DNA of 64,000 nucleotides from assembly GCF_014645515.1 (NCBI RefSeq), contig NZ_BMLW01000012.1, forward strand, positions 15,529 to 79,528, written 5' to 3'. Origin of the DNA: Oceanobacillus neutriphilus (GTDB lineage Bacteria > Bacillota > Bacilli > Bacillales > Amphibacillaceae). The stretch's first letter is position 1. Every line of letters begins with the position of its first letter. Below, piece after piece: positions 10,448 through 19,210 of this stretch. The position numbers and the translations under genes were made by a program. Under the pieces are notes generated by a model, which worked only from the letters and a program-made list of their open reading frames with translations, was not told the DNA's origin and ran no database searches.

Positions 10448-11365
10448 TTGGAAGGGTTTCAACTGCAATTTATTATTTCTGTATGCATTATTTTACTTGG
10501 ATACTTTTTTAAAAGGATAAAAATTTTAAAAGAATCGGACGGGCAGACAATTGCAAGAATTGTATTTAATATTACTCTGCCAGCATTAGTGATTGTTACA
10601 TTTGATCAGATGGTGATATCCTTATCACTTGTTTCACTTATTTTCATTGCTTTTTTATTTGGACTTGCTTCAGCATTCATAGGCATCTTGGCATTCCGCT
10701 CTGAGGAAACAGGTATAAAAGGAATGGCTGCCATGATGGTTCCTGGCGTTAATGTCGGCCTATTCGCCTTCCCGCTTGTAGAAGCTATCTGGGGGAGGGA
10801 AGGTATTCAGCATTTTGGCATGCTTGATGTAGGTAATGCTGTTATTGTGTTTGGAGTATGCTTTTTTATAGCAGGCTATTTTGCAAAAGGGACATCAAAA
10901 TTTTATTTGCGGGAGGCATTCAGCCCGCTGCTTCGATCAATTCCATTTTTAACTTACATGGTTGTCGTAGCCTTAAACCTCTCAGGATTTCATTTACCGG
11001 GTCTGTTTTTAGAGACTGCAGAAATTATTTCTGTAGCAAATATGCCCCTGTCCCTGTTATTACTTGGCCTCTATTTAAATTTTTCCTTTAAGAAATCATG
11101 GATTCCTTTGATAGGGAAGTATTTAGTTGTGAAGTATGGAACAGGACTTGTATTAGGGTTTAGTCTTTTTTGGCTGCTTTCTGATTACCCAATGCTCGCC
11201 AATACCGTTTTAATCGGTTTTATTCTGCCCGCCTCCACAACATCTGTGGTATACGCAATTAGATATAAATATAATACAAAAATAGTCGGCACTATAGTTA
11301 ATATAACAATCATCATAAGTTTTCTTCTGATCTGGCTGCTTGCGAGCTTTGTGGCATATCACTAA
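10448..11365 (+). CDS. AEC-family transporter (auxin efflux carrier/malonate permease type)
   Basis: A 305-residue integral membrane protein with about ten hydrophobic segments in two halves. The first half carries the NITLPALVI helix break and the middle VPGVNVGLFAFPLVEAIWG typical of AEC proteins. These carriers export or exchange small organic acids. The start is TTG 10448, supported by AAAGGGG about eight bases upstream; no suitable ATG exists nearby. It lies next to a LysR regulator and a methylcitrate operon, which suggests but does not prove a carboxylate substrate. Confidence 0.8.
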   Translation: MEGFQLQFIISVCIILLGYFFKRIKILKESDGQTIARIVFNITLPALVIVTFDQMVISLSLVSLIFIAFLFGLASAFIGILAFRSEETGIKGMAAMMVPGVNVGLFAFPLVEAIWGREGIQHFGMLDVGNAVIVFGVCFFIAGYFAKGTSKFYLREAFSPLLRSIPFLTYMVVVALNLSGFHLPGLFLETAEIISVANMPLSLLLLGLYLNFSFKKSWIPLIGKYLVVKYGTGLVLGFSLFWLLSDYPMLANTVLIGFILPASTTSVVYAIRYKYNTKIVGTIVNITIIISFLLIWLLASFVAYH

Positions 11366-11419
11366 AAGTTCTGTAAGAAATCCATTAAAAAGACTAATTC
11401 ATGCTTTGTTGAGCATGAA

Positions 11420-12289
11420 CTATAAAGCTTTTACGTCTAATGTTTGAACAAAATCAACGAATGCACGGACAATATTCATTTGCAGGGTATCTTCCTGGTA
11501 GTACATCCAGGTTTGTCTTTTTAGGGAGTCACCGGTTGGATCTGTAATCGGCTTGATAAATAATTCAGGGTGCGGACGAACGACAAGATTAGCAACTATC
11601 GCATAACCGAGTCCGTGAACAACCATTTCTTTACAGGTCTCCACCTGATTGACATGAATTGTAATATTAGGGCGCTCAATATAATTTTGATGCCACCAAT
11701 CAACTAATAAAATCCGCATATGTTCATCTGTGTAATAATCCACCCTTGGAAGCTTGGGAAGTTCGTCCCACGTGAAATTCCAGGGAGAGGCGACGCAGAT
11801 TTCTTCCTCATATAACAGCGCTTTCTTTTCCTTCCAGGCATAATTACCTTTAATAAAACTGATATGCACATCATGATTTAATAATAGACGGTGCATATCA
11901 CTGCTCCAGCCTGTAACAACCTGACATTCCACATCAGGATATTTTTCTTTAAAACGCTGCAGCAGCTTCGGCATTTTATTTGCAGCAAAGAAATTGGAAA
12001 CACCTACCCGCAACGTTCCTTGCACTTCATCCTGCATATTACTCAGCTTTTCTTCCATTTTACGCTGCTCAAGAAGCATTCTTTTAGCGTGGTGAGCAAG
12101 CTCCTCGCCCTCGGGGGTAAAAGTAATCCCGCGTCGTTTCCGAAGAATAAGCGGAACTCCATAATGATTTTCGAGCTTTTGAATTCTTGAAGTTAAAGTA
12201 GGCTGGGATAAAAATAGTTGATGAGCAGCCTGGGTAATATTTTCTGTTTCATAAAGTGCAGCAAGCATTTCCCAATCCTGTAAATTCAA
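11420..12289 (-). CDS. LysR-family transcriptional regulator
   Basis: A 289-residue protein with an N-terminal winged helix (residues 1-60; AALYETENITQAAHQLFLSQPTLTSRI..LE) and a C-terminal co-inducer binding domain from about residue 90. The start is TTG (12287-12289, minus) six bases after AGGAGG. It is divergent from prpCDB and shares a 283-bp control region containing an ATAGA-N5-TCTAT site. By the usual LysR arrangement it probably regulates the methylcitrate operon and perhaps the adjacent AEC transporter. The effector is unknown; propionyl-CoA pathway acids are an inference. Confidence 0.85.
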   Translation of the reverse strand: MNLQDWEMLAALYETENITQAAHQLFLSQPTLTSRIQKLENHYGVPLILRKRRGITFTPEGEELAHHAKRMLLEQRKMEEKLSNMQDEVQGTLRVGVSNFFAANKMPKLLQRFKEKYPDVECQVVTGWSSDMHRLLLNHDVHISFIKGNYAWKEKKALLYEEEICVASPWNFTWDELPKLPRVDYYTDEHMRILLVDWWHQNYIERPNITIHVNQVETCKEMVVHGLGYAIVANLVVRPHPELFIKPITDPTGDSLKRQTWMYYQEDTLQMNIVRAFVDFVQTLDVKAL

Positions 12290-12313
12290 TTGCCAGCCTC
12301 CTAAATTTAAGAT

Positions 12314-12328
12314 ATAGAAAAAATCTAT
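12314..12328. promoter_or_regulatory. Candidate LysR-type operator between lysR and prpC
   Basis: ATAGA-N5-TCTAT is an interrupted dyad of the general T-N11-A form bound by LysR proteins. It lies about 25 bp upstream of the regulator start codon, the usual place for autoregulation and divergent activation. The region is AT-rich, so chance dyads are possible. Confidence 0.35.
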
Positions 12329-12540
12329 CGTTATTTATTAGTATTATATATTTTTCTAATTTTCTATTCAAGGTTATACTGTATATAAGAAAAACATTTA
12401 TCGTAGAGCCTGCAGCAAGAAATAAGGAAAATATCATTTCTGAATGGGGATCAGGCGGTCATTAAAGATCCGGTTCGTTTAACGGGTCAACAGCCGGTAT
12501 TTTCATTTTCGAAATAGTCTGCTTTTATTTGGTTAAAAAA

Positions 12541-12554
12541 TGATTACGCTTTCA
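12541..12554 (+). promoter_or_regulatory. Candidate CcpA-binding cre site before prpC
   Basis: TGATTACGCTTTCA matches the cre consensus TGWNANCGNTNWCA at 13 of 14 positions (T for A at position 5). It lies 18 bp before the prpC start codon, directly ahead of the ribosome site, where bound CcpA would act as a roadblock. ccpA itself is in this window at 50645. Confidence 0.6.
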
Positions 12555-12572
12555 TTTTAAGGAGGAGAAATA

Positions 12573-13679
12573 ATGTGCACAAGTGAGGAGTTTGTTCCTG
12601 GTCTAGATGGTGTGATTGCGGCCAAAACAGAAATATCTTTTTTAGATGTGGATCGGGAGAAAATAGTTATCCGGGGAGAGGACTTAATTGAATTAGCCAA
12701 AGATAAAACATATTTTGATGTTGCCCATTTATTACTGGAAGGGTATATTCCCAGTCAGGAAGAAAAGAAAAGTCTTGAAGAAAAAATTAAAACATCTTAC
12801 AGCCTTCCTAAAGGTGTTCTGCCTTTATTTAAGCTTTTGCCAAAAGGAATGCACCCAATGGACGGGATGCGTACAGTTATTTCGTTATTAGCAGGATTCG
12901 ATTCTGAAATTGAAAACCGTTCCAATGATAAAAATAAGGAGCGCGCTTATAGGCTATTAGGTCAATTACCTTTTATTACGGTAAACAGTTATTTTGCAAC
13001 AGAGGGGCTGGATATTGCTGAACCAAATGAAAGTCTCAGCTACAGTGCTAATTTTTTATCAATGATTACAGGGAAATCACCCTCAGAGCTGGAAATAGAA
13101 ATTTTTGATCAATTATTATTACTCTACAGTGAGCATGAGATGCCGAATTCCACTTTTGCCTCACGTGTTATCGCTTCTACTAATTCAGATATGTATGGAG
13201 CATTGACCGGAGCTATCTCTTCCTTAAAAGGTCACTTACATGGCGGTGCGAATGAAGCAGTTATGTATATGCTGCAGGAAGCAGATTCTGTGGATGCGTT
13301 TGAGGCTTTAATTCACCATAAGCTTCAAAATAAAGAGAAAATCATGGGGTTCGGGCATCGGGTTTATATGAAGAAAATGGACCCGAGAGCAGCTATTACA
13401 AAGGAAGCGTTACGAAGGCTGTGTGAAAAAGATAATGATTATAAGCTCTTAGAGATGTGTGAGGCAGGGGAAGTTATTATGAGAGAAGAAAAGGGCTTAT
13501 ATCCAAATCTGGACTATTATGCAGCGCCGGTTTATTGGAAGCTTGGTATCCCGATACCGCTTTATACACCAATTTTCTTCAGTGCAAGAACGGTCGGGCT
13601 CGCAGCACATATTATCGAACAGCACGATAATAATCGCATTTTTAGACCGAGAGTAGCGTACACAGGGAAAAGTTATTAA
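12573..13679 (+). CDS. prpC: 2-methylcitrate synthase (citrate synthase family, MmgD/PrpC-like)
   Basis: A 368-residue, short Gram-positive type citrate synthase fold. Catalytic blocks are [11 protein letters not shown] near residue 220 and GFGHRVY near 260, and the C-terminal [15 protein letters not shown] with RPR ends are present. It condenses an acyl-CoA with oxaloacetate. Assignment to propionyl-CoA/2-methylcitrate rather than citrate rests on the operon with PrpD- and PrpB-type genes. AAGGAGG precedes the ATG. First gene of prpC-prpD-prpB; gaps of 17 and 13 bp indicate one transcript. Catabolite repression through the upstream cre is inferred. Confidence 0.85.
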   Translation: MCTSEEFVPGLDGVIAAKTEISFLDVDREKIVIRGEDLIELAKDKTYFDVAHLLLEGYIPSQEEKKSLEEKIKTSYSLPKGVLPLFKLLPKGMHPMDGMRTVISLLAGFDSEIENRSNDKNKERAYRLLGQLPFITVNSYFATEGLDIAEPNESLSYSANFLSMITGKSPSELEIEIFDQLLLLYSEHEMPNSTFASRVIASTNSDMYGALTGAISSLKGHLHGGANEAVMYMLQEADSVDAFEALIHHKLQNKEKIMGFGHRVYMKKMDPRAAITKEALRRLCEKDNDYKLLEMCEAGEVIMREEKGLYPNLDYYAAPVYWKLGIPIPLYTPIFFSARTVGLAAHIIEQHDNNRIFRPRVAYTGKSY

Positions 13680-13696
13680 CAGGGAGGAAACAACAG

Positions 13697-15130
13697 ATGG
13701 TATCCGTAAAAACAAACCAGACAGATCAACTTTTAGAAGAGATTGCTGATTATGTATTAAATAAAGAAATTAACAGTGAAGAGGCTATTAAAACGGCGCA
13801 TCATGTATTAATTGATACAATTGGCTGCGGTATTCTTGCTTTAAATTACCCGGAGTGTACAAAGCTGCTGGGTCCAATCGTTCCCGGTACAGTTGTTCCA
13901 AATGGGGTAAGGGTGCCGGGGACTCCTCATGTGCTTGATCCGGTACAAGGAGCGTTCAATATAGGCGCAATGATACGCTGGCTGGATTATAATGACACAT
14001 GGCTTGCAGCAGAGTGGGGACACCCTTCTGATAACCTGGGAGGCATTCTGGCTGTTGCTGATTACGTCAGCAGGCTGCGGCTAAATAAGGGAGAAGAACC
14101 TTTAACCGTGGAAGAGATTTTGGAGATGTCGATTAAAGCGCATGAAATTCAAGGAATACTTGCTTTAGAGAACAGTCTGAATCGTGTTGGTCTGGATCAT
14201 GTATTATACGTGAAGGTTGCAACAACAGCTGTTGTTACGAAAATGCTGGGCGGAGGAAAGGAAGAAATCGTCAACGCATTATCAAATGCCTGGATTGATA
14301 ATTCGAGCCTGCGGACATATCGTCATTTCCCTAATACGGGCTCCAGAAAATCGTGGGCGGCAGGTGATGCAACAAGCCGAGCAGTCCGGCTGGCACTTAT
14401 GGCTGTAAAGGGGGAAATGGGCTATCAGACTGCATTGAGTGCAGAAGGATGGGGCTTTCAGGATGTTCTTTTTAAAGGAAAAGAATTGGTATTAAAAAGA
14501 CCTCTCGAAAACTATGTGATGGAAAATGTATTGTTTAAGGTTTCTTATCCGGCAGAATTTCATGCACAAACAGCAGCAGAAGCAGCTGTTCAATTGCATC
14601 CGGAGGTGGTTAACCGCATTGATGAAATTAAAGAGATTACCATTTCTACACATGAATCGGCTATCCGTATCATTGATAAAAAAGGACCGCTCCATAATCC
14701 GGCGGACAGAGATCATTGCCTGCAGTACATTACAGCAATTGGATTATTAAAAGGAAATATCGTGGCAGAGGATTATGAAGACGATGTAGCGAAAGATCCT
14801 CGTATTGATGAACTTCGCGACAAAATGACAGTGACCGAGAATAAGCAGTATTCAGAGGATTATCTGGATCCGGAGAAGCGATCTATTGCAAATGCAGTAC
14901 AGGTTCATTTTATGGATGGCAGCTCCACAGACATCGTTGATTGCGAATATCCTCTAGGACACCGGTTCCGCAGAGAGGAAGCATTCCCGCAAATAATTAA
15001 AAAGTATGAAGCTAACTTAGCAACACAGTTTACAGACAAACAGAAAGAGTGTATTAAGCAGCAGACGGTAAATTATGAAACGATTAAGCAAATGGCAATT
15101 ACTGATTTTATAGAATTATTTTTAGATTAG
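13697..15130 (+). CDS. prpD: 2-methylcitrate dehydratase (MmgE/PrpD family)
   Basis: A 477-residue member of the MmgE/PrpD family. Recognisable features are [14 protein letters not shown] near the N-terminus, [20 protein letters not shown] (about residues 94-113) and [11 protein letters not shown]. The enzyme dehydrates 2-methylcitrate towards 2-methyl-cis-aconitate without an iron-sulfur cluster. Aconitase or this enzyme would complete the hydration step; no acnD/prpF is present. AGGGAGG precedes the ATG. It is in the middle of the methylcitrate operon. Confidence 0.9.
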   Translation: MVSVKTNQTDQLLEEIADYVLNKEINSEEAIKTAHHVLIDTIGCGILALNYPECTKLLGPIVPGTVVPNGVRVPGTPHVLDPVQGAFNIGAMIRWLDYNDTWLAAEWGHPSDNLGGILAVADYVSRLRLNKGEEPLTVEEILEMSIKAHEIQGILALENSLNRVGLDHVLYVKVATTAVVTKMLGGGKEEIVNALSNAWIDNSSLRTYRHFPNTGSRKSWAAGDATSRAVRLALMAVKGEMGYQTALSAEGWGFQDVLFKGKELVLKRPLENYVMENVLFKVSYPAEFHAQTAAEAAVQLHPEVVNRIDEIKEITISTHESAIRIIDKKGPLHNPADRDHCLQYITAIGLLKGNIVAEDYEDDVAKDPRIDELRDKMTVTENKQYSEDYLDPEKRSIANAVQVHFMDGSSTDIVDCEYPLGHRFRREEAFPQIIKKYEANLATQFTDKQKECIKQQTVNYETIKQMAITDFIELFLD

Positions 15131-15143
15131 AGGGTGAGAAAAA

Positions 15144-16055
15144 ATGGCTTGGATTGTAGATAGTCCATTACCACAACATGAATTAGCTGAACAATTTCGC
15201 CAGATGGCAGTGGAGAAGGGAATTTTGCAAATTCCTGGGGCGCATGATGCAATGGCAGGGTTAGTGGCAAAGCAGGCTGGTTTTCAGTCGCTATATTTAT
15301 CTGGGGCTGCTTATACTGCAAGCAGAGGATTACCTGATTTGGGTATTGTCACCTCAGCAGAGGTAGCTGACCGGGCCAAAGACATTATCCGGGCAACCAA
15401 TTTACCGTTACTTGTAGATATTGATACAGGCTTTGGCGGCGTCCTGAATGTTGTCCGGACGGCCAGAGAAATGGCGGAAGCAAATGTAGCGGCAGTACAG
15501 CTGGAGGATCAGCAGCTCCCTAAAAAATGTGGACATTTAAATGGAAAGAATGTCGTTACCAAGGAAGAAATGATGCAAAAGATAGCCGCAATCAAAGAGG
15601 TAGCGCCGACACTTTATATTGTGGCAAGAACAGATGCCAGAGCTATTGAAGGTTTAGATAGTGCAATTGATCGGGCAAAAGGCTATGTAGAAGCTGGCGC
15701 AGATGCTATATTTCCAGAAGCACTGCAAAATAATGAAGAATTCCATTCTTTTGCGAAAGCAGTAGATGCACCACTGCTGGCTAATATGACGGAATTTGGG
15801 AAAACACCCTATTTAACGGCAGCAGAATTTGAAAACGCAGGCTTTGATATGGTTATTTATCCAGTGACTTCTTTACGTGTAGCTGCAAAGGCTTATGAGC
15901 GTATTTTTGGGCTGATTCGTGATGAGGGTACACAGAAAAATGGATTAGAGAATATGCAAACCAGAAAAGAACTCTATGAAGCTATTCAATATGATGAGTT
16001 TGAAGCTCTCGATCAGGGGATTTCCAAGACAGTGATAGAGGATTATTTTAAGTAA
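15144..16055 (+). CDS. prpB: Methylisocitrate lyase (YqiQ/PrpB-like)
   Basis: A 303-residue isocitrate lyase superfamily enzyme that splits 2-methylisocitrate into pyruvate and succinate. The active-site signature KKCGH is at about residues 127-131, metal-binding DIDTGFGG near 92, and ARTDAR near 158. Its length fits PrpB, not the longer isocitrate lyase. GAGGGTG precedes the ATG. It ends the operon and is followed by a strong bidirectional terminator. Confidence 0.92.
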   Translation: MAWIVDSPLPQHELAEQFRQMAVEKGILQIPGAHDAMAGLVAKQAGFQSLYLSGAAYTASRGLPDLGIVTSAEVADRAKDIIRATNLPLLVDIDTGFGGVLNVVRTAREMAEANVAAVQLEDQQLPKKCGHLNGKNVVTKEEMMQKIAAIKEVAPTLYIVARTDARAIEGLDSAIDRAKGYVEAGADAIFPEALQNNEEFHSFAKAVDAPLLANMTEFGKTPYLTAAEFENAGFDMVIYPVTSLRVAAKAYERIFGLIRDEGTQKNGLENMQTRKELYEAIQYDEFEALDQGISKTVIEDYFK

Positions 16056-16059
16056 ACAA

Positions 16060-16106
16060 AAAAGGATACCTGTGATTTATGATTCTAAAATCACAGGTAT
16101 CCTTTT
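16060..16106. terminator. Bidirectional terminator after prpB
   Basis: The 19-base arm beginning AAAAGGATACC has an exact reverse-complement partner ending at 16106, with A and T runs on the outer sides. It separates convergent prpB and the ZIP transporter gene. Confidence 0.85.
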
Positions 16107-16126
16107 CACTTGAGGGAATACAAATC

Positions 16127-16942
16127 TTAGCCTAATGCGACATCAAGCACCATCATAAGGGCGAAACCAATCATCAGACTGATGGTTGCTAAATCTCTGT
16201 TTCCATTCTCCTGAGAGCTTGGAATAACCTCTTCCGCAACAACAAAGATCATTGCCCCAGCTGCAAAGCTTAACGCATAAGGAAGCAGCGGTTCAATGTG
16301 CGCAACAGCCAATGCGCCTATTACAGCAGCAATTGGTTCGACAAATCCTGAAAATTGGCCATACATAAAGCTTTTTCCGCGGGACATTCCTTCTCCGCGT
16401 AATGGCATGGCAACAGCAACACCTTCGGGGAAGTTTTGAATTCCAATTCCGATGGCAAGAGTGACTGCTCCGGCTAAAGCGGCCTCTGTACTATGATTTG
16501 CTAATGCACCAAAGGCAATCCCGACAGCGAGTCCTTCCGGGATGTTATGGATTGTAATTGCAAGTACGAGCAATGTGCTGCGTTTTCTTTTGTCTGGTGC
16601 AAACCCCTCAGCATCTTTTTTTTCTGTGTTCGGATGAAGATGGGGCAGAATTTTATCAATAACCCATAAAAATCCTCCTCCCAGTAAAAAGCCGACTAAT
16701 GCAGGAAACCAGGGGCCGATTGCATTATCTGTTGATGCTTCGATAGACGGCCCGAGCAATGACCAGTAGCTGGCTGCTATCATAACACCTCCAGCAAATC
16801 CTAACATACTATCTAACAGTTTTTGATGAACGGTTTTTGTTGCAAATACAATCGCTGCCCCAAGTGCAGTCATTCCCCACGTGAAAATGGTTGCTAATAA
16901 AGCCTGCATGACAGGGCTCAAATTTTGAAAAAAATCTAACAT
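16127..16942 (-). CDS. ZIP-family divalent metal transporter
   Basis: About 271 residues with eight predicted membrane helices. TM4 contains the metal site HNIPEGLAVGIAFG and TM5 GIGIQNFPEGVAVAMPL, the diagnostic ZIP helices (H-N-x-P-E-G and N-F-P-E-G). A short histidine-containing loop (LPHLHPNTE) lies between TM3 and TM4. It most likely imports zinc or a related metal. I prefer ATG at 16940-16942 (MLDFFQNL) because AAAGGA lies about nine bases upstream; an ATG eight codons earlier (16966) lacks a ribosome site. No Zur-type operator is obvious. Confidence 0.87.
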   Translation of the reverse strand: MLDFFQNLSPVMQALLATIFTWGMTALGAAIVFATKTVHQKLLDSMLGFAGGVMIAASYWSLLGPSIEASTDNAIGPWFPALVGFLLGGGFLWVIDKILPHLHPNTEKKDAEGFAPDKRKRSTLLVLAITIHNIPEGLAVGIAFGALANHSTEAALAGAVTLAIGIGIQNFPEGVAVAMPLRGEGMSRGKSFMYGQFSGFVEPIAAVIGALAVAHIEPLLPYALSFAAGAMIFVVAEEVIPSSQENGNRDLATISLMIGFALMMVLDVALG

Positions 16943-17062
16943 GATGTCTAATCCTTTCTTTTCCATTCGTTTATCATATATATATTTTATTCAAGAACTA
17001 ATAATTACGCTAACTTTATTACTTTATCATTAAATAGGATGAAAAAACAATAATACATATTT

Positions 17063-17216
17063 AAGCGCAAGAATGAAAGAAATCATAGCCTGATGGAGTT
17101 AGATGAAATCATTGCTTTTTGCTTGATGAAAAGATCATTTTAGTATTTCAAATGGTTGATTTGGCCATTTAAATGATGACACAGCAACAGCATGGGATAG
17201 TAAATATCGGGAATAG
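17063..17216. repeat. Fragment of the composite mobile repeat
   Basis: The stretch around AATCATAGCCTGATGG..TTAGATGAAATCATT..TTGCTTGATG through GGGAATAG matches the reverse complement of 34250-34390 and, less well, 52139-52215. Terminal repeats are missing. It explains most of the 412-bp gap between the ZIP gene and the next gene. The rest (16943-17062 and 17217-17354) holds only AT-rich sequence and an imperfect AACAAT/ATTGTT hairpin near 17220-17265. Confidence 0.65.
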
Positions 17217-17354
17217 TTTTTAACAATAACCCGGCTTTCGGCATGTCTCCTCATTGTTATTATTTTTACTTAATTATTCCGTACCTTAAATGAACTTCAC
17301 AGGTATAATAAACTTAAGAAAAAATGAAAGAAATATAAGGTCGGTGAAATAAAG

Positions 17355-17585
17355 ATGTATGTTATCAGCCTGTTAGGAATGAGCAAGGTTATTCAAGCAC
17401 CCATGTATAAAATAGGGGAGTGGCTGGATTCTTTTAAAGGATTTATACCAATAAAAATCGTTGATCAAATAACATATTTTGAAATTGAAGCAGTAGAGGT
17501 TTTAGCATTTATAAAGGAAAAAATGGAAGAAGAATACGATTTAATGGAAATTAGACAGTTACTAAAAAATAAGAGTTTTATATAA
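17355..17585 (+). CDS. Small protein resembling a MerR-type DNA-binding domain
   Basis: A 76-residue protein. Residues about 38-72 (QITYFEIEAVEVLAFIKEKM..LMEIRQLL) follow the pattern of the second half of a MerR winged-helix domain, where a Y-Y/F-D/E patch is followed by a helix and a S/M-x-x-E-I-x-x-L-L motif. The N-terminus (YKIGEWLD) could be the first helix pair. No dimerisation or effector domain follows. The ribosome site AAGGTCGGTG is moderate. A good terminator lies directly downstream. Function unknown; a small DNA-binding or accessory protein is inferred. Confidence 0.5.
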   Translation: MYVISLLGMSKVIQAPMYKIGEWLDSFKGFIPIKIVDQITYFEIEAVEVLAFIKEKMEEEYDLMEIRQLLKNKSFI

Positions 17586-17590
17586 TGCGA

Positions 17591-17644
17591 AACCTTCTTC
17601 CGGGAAGAGATTCAGTCTGATCTCATGGAAGAAGGTTATTTTGT
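17591..17644 (+). terminator. Terminator after the MerR-like small gene
   Basis: AACCTTCTTCC at 17591-17601 pairs with GGAAGAAGGTT at 17627-17637, followed by ATTTTGT. A weaker inner hairpin lies in the loop. Confidence 0.7.
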
Positions 17645-17686
17645 GTAGAAAAAAATATGAATAAGTATTAGTTCCCGATAGTAAGA

Positions 17687-18445
17687 TTATTTGAAATCTA
17701 ATGTTGCTTCTAAAAACATAACTGTGATCATCGCGTAAATATCAAAAATTGGTTCATCTGATAAGATGGAAGTATCCAGCATATCTAAAGAAAGGTCAGC
17801 GTTATCATCCCAAAGATCATCATCTTCTGATACATCCTCATTTTCTCCCCCTATTTCATCATCTAAGCCAGAGCCGTCTTCCATTGCTACATAAATTTCA
17901 GCTGCATTTTCAATTTCAAAAAGTGTTGTATAATTGTTAATGGAATCTTCATATAAATTGAAAAGTTCTTCGAGCTCCTCGATAGATCCAAAATCATATT
18001 CTTCCGCAACAGCCTCTAAATTCTCTTCAGAAAGGTCTTCATCTAAAGCAGTAAGAGGGTCATTCATAATTAAATCTAAGCTGAATTCAATATCCTCGAT
18101 AAACATGTACCAGATACTATCCGGAAATTCTTCATCCTCTTCAAGTAATCCTTCTTCTTCATACAGCAGGTCATTTAATTCATCATATGTCAGATCATAT
18201 GTATCATAAATTTCTTCTAAACCTTCATCAGTGAGTGGTGTACCGAGATAGGCCGGATCATCAAAATCATCTAAACCCAGATCAAAATCTGCCAGATAAT
18301 CTTCATAATCTTCCAATTCCCAATCAATGGACTCTAAAAAGCTTTCCAATTGAGGGTCATCAGCATCAATAGCAAATGCCTGGGAAGGTAAAAGACCAAT
18401 CATAAGTACCAGTGCAAAACATACAGATAATAATTTCTTTTTCAT
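17687..18445 (-). CDS. Secreted, strongly acidic protein (processed acidic surface protein-like, no sorting signal)
   Basis: A 252-residue protein with a classical signal peptide (MKKK, hydrophobic core LSVCFALVLMIGLL, cleavage near SQAFA-ID). The mature part is extremely rich in Asp and Glu. Its start (DDPQLESFLESIDWELEDYEDYLADFDL..LDDFDD..GTPLTDEGLEEI) resembles the N-terminal segments of the family called processed acidic surface protein in Bacillaceae. Family members normally end with a LPxTA sortase motif and a membrane anchor. This one stops after FLEATLDFK without either. No sortase gene is nearby. Probably released or loosely bound; calcium binding or salt adaptation is only a guess. 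Confidence 0.6.
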   Translation of the reverse strand: MKKKLLSVCFALVLMIGLLPSQAFAIDADDPQLESFLESIDWELEDYEDYLADFDLGLDDFDDPAYLGTPLTDEGLEEIYDTYDLTYDELNDLLYEEEGLLEEDEEFPDSIWYMFIEDIEFSLDLIMNDPLTALDEDLSEENLEAVAEEYDFGSIEELEELFNLYEDSINNYTTLFEIENAAEIYVAMEDGSGLDDEIGGENEDVSEDDDLWDDNADLSLDMLDTSILSDEPIFDIYAMITVMFLEATLDFK

Positions 18446-18643
18446 CCTTCATCCTCCTGTGACTATTCTATATCTTAAGTATAAAGCGTTTTAAGACGAA
18501 ATTCCATGCTTTTAAAAGTAAGAACAAAAAAATAAATCGAAAGTCACGAGTCAAGAAAAAAGTCATTTGTTCGCTAAATTGACACAAAGTTATTGACAAA
18601 TTATTGAACAAAAGGCATACTATAATTAAAGGAGATGAGATAC

Positions 18644-18874
18644 ATGGAAGTGAATAAAAAATTATTAAAAGGCTTGTCTCTAGTTTGCGGGACATTAATT
18701 ACAATTGGTGCAGTACTGTTTATATACGGATATTTTGTAAGCGCTATAACTCTTGTAACAGCTATAGGTATCGGCTTAGCAGAGGGCGGTACATTTATCT
18801 TTATTATGGGATTGTTCCTTGTTGCTGTGGAAGAGAATATTAGGAGAAAGAATCAAAATCAGAGGCAGTTATAG
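18644..18874 (+). CDS. Small two-helix membrane protein, function unknown
   Basis: A 76-residue protein with two long hydrophobic segments (about residues 8-30 and 37-60) and a basic C-terminus (RRKNQNQRQL), suggesting both ends are in the cytosol. I start at ATG 18644 because AAAGGAG lies about nine bases upstream; an in-frame ATG at 18635 overlaps that site. It is convergent with qoxD and shares a bidirectional terminator. I do not recognise a named family. Confidence 0.6.
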   Translation: MEVNKKLLKGLSLVCGTLITIGAVLFIYGYFVSAITLVTAIGIGLAEGGTFIFIMGLFLVAVEENIRRKNQNQRQL

Positions 18875-18882
18875 TTGAATAT

Positions 18883-18914
18883 AAAAAAGCTCAGGCGTCA
18901 ATGCCTGAGCTTTT
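18883..18914. terminator. Bidirectional terminator between the small membrane gene and qoxD
   Basis: AAAAGCTCAGGC pairs with GCCTGAGCTTTT around a short loop, with A and T runs outside. It ends the qoxABCD transcript and the convergent plus-strand gene. Confidence 0.8.
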
Positions 18915-18921
18915 AATATTC

Positions 18922-19209
18922 TTAATACATATATCCCCATATCATTGCCAATAATGAACCAAGGATAGTTAACAGGGCAAGTACTACGCCGTAAATTGTA
19001 TGGACATAGATACCGCCTTTATCTTCACTTTCTCCGGCATGCATAAATACAACGAGCTGCACCCCTGCTTGAATAAATGCTGTAACAACAAGAATGGTTA
19101 ATCCCATTGCAAAAGACATGTCAAAGAAATAGACACTTAATGCAACCACAGTGAGGAGCAGTGAGAAGATATATCCGTTAACCTGCTTCATTGGAAAAAG
19201 TTCTCTCAT
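18922..19209 (-). CDS. qoxD: Menaquinol oxidase subunit IV
   Basis: A 95-residue, three-helix subunit IV of a heme-copper oxidase (COX4_pro type). Helix two contains AFIQAGVQLVVFMHAGES, as in QoxD/CyoD proteins. It stabilises the oxidase rather than catalysing. It starts one base after the qoxC stop, so the two are likely translationally coupled. Last gene of qoxABCD. Confidence 0.88.
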   Translation of the reverse strand: MRELFPMKQVNGYIFSLLLTVVALSVYFFDMSFAMGLTILVVTAFIQAGVQLVVFMHAGESEDKGGIYVHTIYGVVLALLTILGSLLAMIWGYMY

Positions 19210-19210
19210 G

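Noticed and set aside
17934-18209. Serine-rich 91-codon frame opposite the acidic protein gene
   Set aside because: It is the complement of Asp/Glu-rich codons; no ribosome site, and the minus-strand gene has a clear signal peptide.
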